From Bacillota bacterium (lineage in GTDB: Bacteria; Bacillota; Bacilli; Alicyclobacillales; SLC66): a stretch of 64,000 nucleotides of DNA. Shown here in pieces: positions 1 through 6,842 of the stretch. The notes beneath the pieces are model-generated. The model made no database searches. It was not told the DNA's origin and saw only the letters and a program-made list of their open reading frames with translations. A program made the position numbers and the translations under genes. The stretch covers positions 1 to 64,000 of the forward strand of contig JAJZCW010000014.1 in the NCBI GenBank assembly GCA_021828865.1, written 5' to 3'. The first letter of the stretch is position 1. Each line of letters begins with the position of its first letter.

Positions 1-281
1 CACAGAAATATTGGAAACTGCTGGTGTGCAAATCAGTATGGACGGCAAAGGCCGTGCACTCGACAACATCATCACGGAACGCTTCTGGCGAACCTTGAAG
101 TATGAAGTACGAGGAAGTGTATCTGCATGAGTACGATACGCCTGCAAAGGCCCGAAAGCAGATTGCCAAGTTCATCTGGCACTACAACCATACACGCCCG
201 CATCAATCACTTGGGTATGCCATCCCATCCGATGTATACCACTCTATCGTGACCGAGGAATCCTCTCGAATTGTTGGATAG
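1..281 (+). pseudogene. IS3-family transposase, C-terminal fragment with frameshift
   Basis: This is the end of a DDE integrase-type transposase (OrfB of IS3 elements); the rest lies left of the window. Frame 2 reads DNIITERFWRTLKYE, the typical catalytic-Glu region, then runs into a stop at 128-130. Frame 3 continues the family sequence (EEVYLHEYDTPAKAR, then HYNHTRPHQSLGY) to the stop at 279-281. The shift fits an imperfect 7-base tandem duplication (aagtatg then aagtacg, 98-111); removing one copy restores LKYEEVY. As written the protein is broken, so the copy is probably inactive unless complemented. Family assignment is from motifs only. Confidence 0.85.
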
Positions 282-476
282 AGCACGGAGTAAAAGATGG
301 TAGCTACGGAAGAATCCTTCCTACGGTCATCTTCTTCCCATCGACCATGATGGTCTTTGCGGTCCGTCAAGGACTTTCGCGGCATATCCTCGCTACGCTG
401 CGGTATTCCACGGTTCCTTGACAGACAATTGGTCACTTAACGATAAATTGAAAAACCGTGTCTTGACAAGTGGAGC
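282..476 (+). mobile_element. Non-coding right end of the IS3-family element
   Basis: About 195 bases between the transposase stop and the intron. No reading frame looks real. The last 30 bases (gtcttgacaagtgga at about 460-474) resemble the right terminal repeat of IS3-family elements, and the expected continuation (caccttatgg) appears just after the intron at about 2380. The spacer is longer than usual for an IS3 tail and holds short self-complementary stretches (for example gaccatgatggtc, near 339). The exact tip cannot be fixed because the left end is outside the window. Confidence 0.5.
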
Positions 477-918
477 GTGCGGCCGAGCAAGGTCGTTGAA
501 TTGAGCGGGTGAGAACCCCGTTGGGAAAGGCATAGCCAGCCATCTGAAGCGAGTCTTGGAACCAATCGGGTAACTGGTTTGGTTTAAGCGTAGACAGCGA
601 GGTAACGGGCCGAAAGCTATATGCTGAAGGGATTGAGCCCTGAAAATTGTCATTAGACGGGAGGGTCGATGCGATGTTCCACGCAGAAGACAACATGACG
701 GAATCGATACCGGCGAGATTCTTGTTGCCTCCCCGGGGTCGGAGACCTTGGCACGTTACACATTGCGATTCAACGGTAACTCGGGAGATCCCATCCGTTC
801 TCCTGGAGAGTATGACCAACAAGCGATACAAAGTGAGGCGGTCAAATGACGATGGGAAGTCGGATTACGGCGTAGTATCTGGGAAATCGGGTAATGCTGA
901 TGGAGAAAAGGCCGTAAC

Positions 919-2298
919 ATGAAATCACCCTTGCGAGGGAAACAATCTCCACACTCAGAGGTGGAATGTCGGTTGACAACAACACTGGCAAGGATAGCGG
1001 AGATTGCGCGGGCGCAACCAACAATCAGATTCACCTCACTCGCCCATCTGATTGATATCGAGATGCTTAAACAATGTCATGATGAGCAGAAAGTCAAAAG
1101 GGCGGCAGGCGTAGACGGAGTGACAAAGGTGGAGTATGAAAGGAATCTAGAAACCCACCTCGTCAATTTACACCAACGTCTTAGAAATCAAGCGTATAAA
1201 CCGCAACCAGTCCGGAGGACTTATATACCGAAACCGGGATCGGACAAACGACGCCCGCTTGGAATTCCCGCCTACGAAGATAAGCTGGTTCAGTCAGCGA
1301 TTAGCAAGATTCTTACGGCAATCTTCGAAGCGGATTTTCTGGATACTTCTTATGGCTTTCGTCCGCAACGAGGAGCACATGATGCGCTCAAGACGTTGAA
1401 TCATTTATTCATCACGAAGAAGATAAACTACGTTGTTGATGCGGACATCATGGGATTCTTCGATCACGTTGATCATCAGTGGCTTATGAAATTTCTGGGA
1501 CACCGTATCGCCGATAAGACGCTCCTACGACTTATCTATCGATTTCTGAAAGCAGGAATCATGGAGGAAGGAGCATGGCGCGAGTCTGGATCTGGCACAC
1601 CTCAGGGGGGACTGGTATCTCCAATATTGGCGAATCTATACCTACACTACTCCCTCGATTTGTGGTTTGAGAAGTCCGTTCGCAAACAATGCGTGGGAAA
1701 AGCATATATGATTCGCTATGCAGATGATTTTGTTTGCTGTTTCCAATATCAGCAAGACGCAGTGCGATTTCACGCAGCGTTGCAAAAACGCTTAGGCAAA
1801 TTTGCACTTACCATTGCGGAAGATAAGACCAAAATCGTCGAATTTGGACGCTTTGCAAAACAGCATTGTGCCCCACCATCTAAACCAGCAACGTTCGACT
1901 TTCTAGGATTCACTCATTATTGTGGGGAGAGCTACCAGGGCAAATTTCGTGTGAAGCGGAGGACAAGCCAAAAGAAGTTTCGGGCAAGCTTAGAGAGGAT
2001 GAAAATATGGATTCGTGAGAATCGCACCCGTCCTGCGGCAGAATTAATGCATGAACTGACCCGTAAACTACAGGGGTACTACCAATTCTACGGCATCACA
2101 GATAACGGGCCGAGGCTTTACGAGTTTTTCTACCATGTAAAATGGGCACTGTTCAAGTGGTTGAATCGCAGGGGCCAACGTAAAAGCTTCGACGCAGTGA
2201 AGTTTAACTTGTTCCTTGCCAAATTTCCGTTGCCTGCGCCGAAAATTCATGTGAATATAATGGATTTTCGGGTGAGTCCGGCATATTTCCGTGAATGA
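919..2298 (+). CDS. ltrA: Group II intron reverse transcriptase/maturase
   Basis: 459 residues. The RT domain runs from about residue 50 to 330, with the fingers motif RRPLGIPAYEDKLVQSAI, the GFRPQRGAHDAL block, GTPQGGLVSPILANLYL and the catalytic IRYADD box. A maturase X domain follows (about 350-450, GYYQFYGITDN). There is no C-terminal HNH endonuclease; the protein ends shortly after a KFPLPAPKIH segment, as in endonuclease-less maturases. Such proteins splice the host intron and reverse-transcribe it at the target. The ATG follows an AG-rich stretch in domain IV. No internal stop or frameshift is seen, so the intron may still be mobile. Confidence 0.95.
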   Translation: MKSPLRGKQSPHSEVECRLTTTLARIAEIARAQPTIRFTSLAHLIDIEMLKQCHDEQKVKRAAGVDGVTKVEYERNLETHLVNLHQRLRNQAYKPQPVRRTYIPKPGSDKRRPLGIPAYEDKLVQSAISKILTAIFEADFLDTSYGFRPQRGAHDALKTLNHLFITKKINYVVDADIMGFFDHVDHQWLMKFLGHRIADKTLLRLIYRFLKAGIMEEGAWRESGSGTPQGGLVSPILANLYLHYSLDLWFEKSVRKQCVGKAYMIRYADDFVCCFQYQQDAVRFHAALQKRLGKFALTIAEDKTKIVEFGRFAKQHCAPPSKPATFDFLGFTHYCGESYQGKFRVKRRTSQKKFRASLERMKIWIRENRTRPAAELMHELTRKLQGYYQFYGITDNGPRLYEFFYHVKWALFKWLNRRGQRKSFDAVKFNLFLAKFPLPAPKIHVNIMDFRVSPAYFRE

Positions 2299-2307
2299 TC
2301 TCATGAG

Positions 2308-2340
2308 GAGCCGTGTGCGTAAATAGCGCAAGCACGGTTC
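2308..2340 (+). ncRNA. Group II intron domain V
   Basis: A 33-nt hairpin starting GAGCCGTG and ending CACGGTTC, with the conserved AGC triad near its 5' side and a short central bulge. It lies 10 bases after the maturase stop, the standard position. This is the catalytic core of the ribozyme and the strongest proof of intron identity. Domain VI follows at once, with a plausible branch-point adenosine in the tagtaagg segment. Confidence 0.88.
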
Positions 2341-2380
2341 TGGGAGGGGGGCGCATAGTAAGGTGCGCTTCTACTCGACC

Positions 2381-3145
2381 ACCTTATGGACAAGTAATCA
2401 ATCACTTACTTTGTTGCCAATCTATCTACTCGCCAAGTGAAACCGTAATAACATTGAAGCGAATTGTTCAAACTTTTATACCGCTTTTTGAAAGGCAGGA
2501 CAATAGCATTTCTCATGGCCAAGATGATGATCCAACAAGTTTCACATCATGTAATTACTTTGTGACTCTGATAATGAAACCCGCGGCAAATAGAAGCTTA
2601 ATGCACCAGAATTAAAGAAGAAATGCTATCTGAGGCTGTGAGTAACTGGTTTGGGTTACCCAAAACGCACCAAAAATGGTTGGCGAATTTAGCAGACAGT
2701 TATCTGAAGGCAGCTAAAGCCTATCAACCCAAAATCAATTCTATCTGTATCGCCCTATTCCATTTGCGTATTTAGTATTCTTAGGCTTTTAGTTCTATGA
2801 TTCCAAATATGATGAAGATTAAGAAAATATCCCATCGATATGCTACTGGAGTTTTATATGGTTCGAAACGAGGACTACGAATGGGTGAATGACGCAACCA
2901 ACTGTTTTATCCAAATGATCAAACGTTAGGGACGCGAGTATCCCACGATTGGCGACCTGATTGTCGTTATCTGCATCGTAGGTGTCAAATTTGGATAGTT
3001 AGCAAAAAGACATCTAGTATTGATAGATCACTGTGCGCCTGCGCGACTGTGTTTCTGTCTCACCATGGTTTATATATTTATATAAGATACTACGAAAGTA
3101 TTACCTGTTGGCGGTAAGAAACTGTTTTCACGCCTGTTTGGTATA
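2381..3145 (+). other. Intergenic stretch with no confident gene
   Basis: About 765 bases lie between the intron and the next transcription unit. Only short open frames occur, such as one ending at about 2775 that reads AVSNWFGLPKTHQKWLANLA, and a stop-interrupted one near 2880-3000 containing GREYPTIGDLIV. Neither could be assigned to a family. The stretch looks like decayed coding sequence left after mobile-element activity, but that is inference. Confidence 0.4.
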
Positions 3146-3175
3146 TTGCAGTCAAACCATAAAATTCGCTATGAT
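3146..3175 (+). promoter_or_regulatory. Candidate sigma-A promoter for the hydrolase gene
   Basis: TTGCAG (3146-3151) and TATGAT (3170-3175) are separated by 18 bases, and the site is about 95 bases upstream of the next start codon. The leader between contains a purine-rich segment (gggaggtgg) but no recognised riboswitch. Confidence 0.5.
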
Positions 3176-3270
3176 GGAATAAGCATCTTACGTAAACGTT
3201 ATTTTTAAGAGGGTGAGTACCAGTCGAAAAGGGAGGTGGCACCAGGGCCGTTCATCGGTTCTGGAAAGGC

Positions 3271-4005
3271 ATGAAAGTGGCTGATGGTATAGAAATGCTC
3301 GAAGTGGAAATGAAGATGATGGGTGGCAAGCGGATCAACAATCCAACCCTTATTTATGATGACAAGCACCTGGTATTGGTGGACGTTGGCATGCCTGGAC
3401 AGATTGAAGCGATCAAAGCTGCTGTGGAAAAGGCAGGGTTCCAGTTTTCAAACATTGATACGGTGATCTTTACCCACCAGGATATCGACCATATCGGCGG
3501 TATCCAAGATCTGCTTGATGCGGTAGGGAAGCCTGTTGAAATTTACGCGCATGTTGATGAAAAACCGTACATTGAAGGCGACAAGGAACCGGTCAAAATG
3601 AACCGTCAGCAAGTGGCGCAGATGGTGGAAAAGATGTCGGAGGAAATGCGCAAGGAAGCGGAGGCGATTTATCTCAACCGTCCTACCGCTAAAGTAACGA
3701 AAACGTTGACGGACGACGAAGTAATACCAATAGCGGGAGGTATTCAGGTCATTCATACACCTGGCCACACTCCAGGTCATATTTGCCTTTATCACCAAGC
3801 GACCGGTACCCTCGTGACAGGTGACGAAACAGTCGCCGAGAATGGGAAGCTGACTGGCCCTAATCCTGTATATACTCCGGATATGGGGCTTGCGTTGGCA
3901 TCGTTGAAAAAACTCACTACGCATGATGTTGCAAAAGCTATCTGCTATCACGGCGGGCTCATCGACGACCAAGTGAATGAGCAGCTTCGCGAGTTGACTA
4001 TTTGA
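3271..4005 (+). CDS. MBL-fold metallo-hydrolase
   Basis: 244 residues with the metallo-beta-lactamase fold. The metal-binding motif THQDIDHIGG (about 69-78) is the HxxxDH form with a Gln in the second place, followed by HTPGHTPGH (about 163-171), the acidic GDE turn and a late CYHGG histidine. The family includes glyoxalase II-like, lactonase and YflN-type hydrolases, and the substrate cannot be told from sequence. The ATG at 3271 has a crowded AAGG upstream; a stronger GGGAGG lies about 35 bases away with no start codon near it. A cysteine-hydrolase-like gene follows 19 bases downstream, so the two are probably co-transcribed. Confidence 0.88.
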   Translation: MKVADGIEMLEVEMKMMGGKRINNPTLIYDDKHLVLVDVGMPGQIEAIKAAVEKAGFQFSNIDTVIFTHQDIDHIGGIQDLLDAVGKPVEIYAHVDEKPYIEGDKEPVKMNRQQVAQMVEKMSEEMRKEAEAIYLNRPTAKVTKTLTDDEVIPIAGGIQVIHTPGHTPGHICLYHQATGTLVTGDETVAENGKLTGPNPVYTPDMGLALASLKKLTTHDVAKAICYHGGLIDDQVNEQLRELTI

Positions 4006-4024
4006 ATGGGGGAGGATTTATAGA

Positions 4025-4588
4025 ATGCAACAAATGAGTCATACCGCACTTTTGGTGATGGACGTACAAAATGGCATCGTCGAGCGCTTTGCGACGAACC
4101 CCGATGTCTTGGCACCATTTCAAAAAGCAGTGGCGGCAGCCCGTGAAGCCGATATTCCGGTGATTTTTGTTCGTGTTGCGTTTCGGCCAGGATTTCCGGA
4201 AGTCAGTCCAAGAAACAAGTCTTTTTCTGCCATTAGAGAGCGTGGTGGCATGACAAGTTCCGATGCATCGACGCAAATTCACGCTTCCGTTGCGCCGCGT
4301 CCGGACGAGCCTGTAGTGACCAAGCTACGAGTCAGCGCCTTTGCAGGCAGCGATCTTGAAGTCATCTTGCGTGCGCGCGGCATTGAGACGCTGATTCTGA
4401 CCGGCATCGCAACAAGTGGGGTAGTGCTCTCCACGCTGCGGGAAGCGGCAGACAAGGATTATCAATTGATGGTCCTTTCAGATGCTTGCCTTGATGCAGA
4501 CCCGGAAGTCCATCGTGTACTCACGGAAAAAGTATTTCCCCGACAGGCAGAAGTGATGACTGTTGCAGAATGGATGGATGTTCGCTAA
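4025..4588 (+). CDS. Isochorismatase-like hydrolase lacking the usual Cys
   Basis: 187 residues with the isochorismatase fold: the N-terminal LLVMDVQNGI carries the conserved Asp, VTKLRVSAF has the Lys, and GIATSGVVLSTLREAADKDY is the active-site loop. Cysteine hydrolases of this superfamily normally have Cys in that loop (T-N-A-C-V); here the position is Val. Several natural branches, including true isochorismatases, also lack the Cys. The enzyme is thus not a standard amidase or nicotinamidase, and its substrate is unknown. A GGAGG site lies 8-9 bases before the ATG. The gene sits between an MBL hydrolase and a strong terminator. Confidence 0.85.
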   Translation: MQQMSHTALLVMDVQNGIVERFATNPDVLAPFQKAVAAAREADIPVIFVRVAFRPGFPEVSPRNKSFSAIRERGGMTSSDASTQIHASVAPRPDEPVVTKLRVSAFAGSDLEVILRARGIETLILTGIATSGVVLSTLREAADKDYQLMVLSDACLDADPEVHRVLTEKVFPRQAEVMTVAEWMDVR

Positions 4589-4612
4589 TCATAGATCAAT
4601 TTCGCTTCAGAT

Positions 4613-4647
4613 AATCCACAGTTCGAAATGGGACTGTGGATTTTTTT
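4613..4647 (+). terminator. Rho-independent terminator
   Basis: A perfect 10-bp stem (aatccacagt / actgtggatt) with a 10-base loop, followed by a T-run. It ends the MBL hydrolase-isochorismatase unit. Confidence 0.9.
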
Positions 4648-4786
4648 ATGTATAGGATAATAAATGTCGATAGTTTATCTGTATAAAAATTCCTAATAGT
4701 AATGATAAAAAATTATAATTTCACAAACATCAATAAGAATAATAAATTGTTCACAACCTTTTCGTTTTTTATTAGGAAGGTGGTGG

Positions 4787-5284
4787 ATGATTACGGAATT
4801 CGTGCCTGTGGCAGTTGGCCAATCGGATGGTGTGATTGTGCTTTGGGAGGGGGTTCCTGAAATTGGTGTTGCATTTCCCCGCACCGTTCAGGTGATAGAG
4901 GAAGTGCAGTGTGGCATCGGGATGATCAACGGGGAGCAGTGTCTCATCCTTTATTTATTTGCAGGGGATTCATACCTGCAGGTGTATTTAAAGCAATTTC
5001 TTCCTACCTCGCCGGATGAGGTGATAGATGGTTGGGAACTTCTTTGTGCTTGGAATCCTAACATGCTGAAGGTTCGCTACGGCGATTCCCCTCGTAATAA
5101 GGACAAAGAAGTGACGTTTTTATTGCCTGCGGGAGAAGGGGAACAATTGATTGATCAATTGAAAGGGTTGATCACGCGTATCGGCAATGAAAATGAAAGA
5201 GCCAACGAAACCTGGCACCATCAAGTGATTTCATTGCTAGAATCGCACATCAGTGCCTATGCAAACGGAGGGGATATTGGATGA
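4787..5284 (+). CDS. Protein of unknown function coupled to the molybdoenzyme operon
   Basis: 165 residues, not recognised. The first half looks beta-rich and hydrophobic without a clear membrane helix; the second half is amphipathic helical, ending in a segment rich in Glu and Asn. No cysteine motif, signal peptide or nucleotide-binding loop is seen. A GGAAGGTGG site precedes the ATG. The stop overlaps the next start (ATGA, 5281-5284), implying translational coupling to the FeS/membrane subunit. By position it could be a maturation chaperone or accessory subunit, as TorD/DmsD-type proteins are, but it does not resemble the all-helical TorD family. Function is inferred from context only. Confidence 0.8.
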   Translation: MITEFVPVAVGQSDGVIVLWEGVPEIGVAFPRTVQVIEEVQCGIGMINGEQCLILYLFAGDSYLQVYLKQFLPTSPDEVIDGWELLCAWNPNMLKVRYGDSPRNKDKEVTFLLPAGEGEQLIDQLKGLITRIGNENERANETWHHQVISLLESHISAYANGGDIG

Positions 5285-6825
5285 ACGATGTGGAGATTGA
5301 CAATGCCCCGATTCGCTGGGGCAAGGTGATCAATCAGGAGACCTGCATAGGATGCCACGCTTGTACAGTAGCCTGTAAGATGGAGCACGATGTACCACTT
5401 TCCGTGAACAGGACTTATGTGAAGCAAGTGGAGGTGGGTGTCTATCCTGAGGTCAGCAGGGAGTTTCAGATCACGCGCTGCAATCAATGTGATGATGCGC
5501 CGTGTGTGGCTATTTGCCCAGTGTCCGCAATGTTTAAGCGCCCGGATGGGATTGTGGATTTTGATCGAGATGTATGTATTGGCTGTAAAGCGTGTATGGC
5601 TGCATGCCCTTATGATGCGATTTATATCAATCCAGAAGTGCACAGCGCTGAAAAGTGCAATTTTTGTGCCCACCGAATTGATCAGGGAATGGAACCTGCC
5701 TGTGTGATTGTGTGCCCGGTCGAGGCTATTGTGGTAGGCAACTTAAATGATCCTGACAGCGAAGTGTTGCAACTGATCACCCGCGAAAAAGCAGATGTGC
5801 GCAAACCGGAAAAGGGAACCAATCCTAAAGTGTTTTATGTCGGTGCAAGCGATTATACGCTTAATCCTTCCAAAGCCAGCTATAGCGGGTCGCACATGTA
5901 TGCGGAAGAGCATGAAGGATACCCGACAAAGTCGGAGATGGAGGTTCCACTCAGGCACTCAGTGGCTGCGGCCCGACTTGCTTATGACGTACCGCACCGT
6001 GCACCGTGGCATTGGGAAGTCTCACTCTATACCTGGACGAAGTCGATTGCTGCGGGCGTGATGATCATGTTCGCTATCCTCGTTTTTGCGGGTCAGTCGC
6101 TAACGCCTAAGTGGGAAATCACCACTGCTTTGGTGGGCCTGGTGTTTTTAGGGATGACAGGTCTTTTACTGATCGCAGATCTGGAACATCCAATGCGCTT
6201 TATCCGGATTTTTACTAGACCACAGTGGAAATCCTGGTTAGTCAGAGGATCGTTCATCATTACGGGTTATGGTTTGCTATTGGCACTTCAGTTGATTTTT
6301 GGCGTCTTTTCTGTGACTGGCGCCAATTTGATCATTTCTATCTTGGGTTTGGTGCTGGCGAGTTTCACCGCCATTTACACGGCATTTTTGTTTGCGCAGG
6401 CAAAGGGAAGGGACCTCTGGCAAAACCCTATGTTGCCTTTACATTTATTTTCACAAGCTGCCATGGCCGGAGCCGCAGCCTACTCCATCTTGGGTTGGTT
6501 TACGGTTTTACCTGAATCTTCTCTCCTAATCGTGCACGTTACCCTTCTCGCATCCATAGGGCTGCATCTAATACTTGTGATCAGTGAAATGGTGATTCCC
6601 CATCCCATACTTGACGCGAAGCGAGCCGCCCATCAAATGATCGCAGGCCAGTACAAGTACTATTTTTGGACGGGACTACTTGCTGGAGCAATTCTTCCCT
6701 TTATTCTGGGGTTCTTTGCTACTTCTCTGATTCTGCCCGGGATCGCAGCCGCATTGGCGCTCTTAGGATTGCTTGCCTATGAACACGCTTTCATCCAAGC
6801 CGGTCAATCAGTGCCACTTAGTTAA
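5281..6825 (+). CDS. 4Fe-4S ferredoxin / NrfD-type membrane anchor fusion
   Basis: 514 residues combining two subunits that are usually separate. Residues 1-180 form a DmsB/PsrB-like electron-transfer module with four Cys clusters: CIGCHACTVAC (C22, C25, C28, C32), CNQCDDAPC, CIGCKACMAAC and CNFC...C...CP. After a linker, about 245-510 hold eight predicted membrane helices of the NrfD/PsrC/DmsC type. The role would be passing electrons between the molybdenum subunit and the quinone pool. There is no Tat signal, so the FeS module probably faces the cytoplasm. The gene overlaps its upstream neighbour by 4 bases and precedes the catalytic subunit by 17. Confidence 0.9.
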   Translation: MNDVEIDNAPIRWGKVINQETCIGCHACTVACKMEHDVPLSVNRTYVKQVEVGVYPEVSREFQITRCNQCDDAPCVAICPVSAMFKRPDGIVDFDRDVCIGCKACMAACPYDAIYINPEVHSAEKCNFCAHRIDQGMEPACVIVCPVEAIVVGNLNDPDSEVLQLITREKADVRKPEKGTNPKVFYVGASDYTLNPSKASYSGSHMYAEEHEGYPTKSEMEVPLRHSVAAARLAYDVPHRAPWHWEVSLYTWTKSIAAGVMIMFAILVFAGQSLTPKWEITTALVGLVFLGMTGLLLIADLEHPMRFIRIFTRPQWKSWLVRGSFIITGYGLLLALQLIFGVFSVTGANLIISILGLVLASFTAIYTAFLFAQAKGRDLWQNPMLPLHLFSQAAMAGAAAYSILGWFTVLPESSLLIVHVTLLASIGLHLILVISEMVIPHPILDAKRAAHQMIAGQYKYYFWTGLLAGAILPFILGFFATSLILPGIAAALALLGLLAYEHAFIQAGQSVPLS

Positions 6826-6842
6826 AAGGGGGAAGCGATACA

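Larger units (their letters stand above)
477..2380 (+). mobile_element. Bacterial group II intron with internal maturase ORF
   Basis: The 5' end GTGCG (477-481) matches the group II consensus GUGYG. About 430 bases of structured domain I-III sequence follow, then the maturase ORF in domain IV, a clear domain V at 2308-2340 and a domain VI-like hairpin at about 2345-2370. The 3' end is placed near ctactcgac at 2371-2379 and could be off by a few bases. The flanks join to read as the right tip of an IS3-type element, so the intron seems to have inserted into another mobile element. EBS-IBS pairings were not derived. Confidence 0.85.

Noticed and set aside
2880-3000. Fragment GREYPTIGDLIV resembling part of ribosomal protein L14
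   Set aside because: Only about a dozen residues match, the frame is interrupted by a stop, and no neighbouring ribosomal genes occur.
3225-3260. T-box-like sequence (gaggtggcacc) in the leader of the MBL hydrolase
   Set aside because: The 3' half of the T-box consensus, the specifier stem and a terminator are missing, and the leader is only about 95 bases long.
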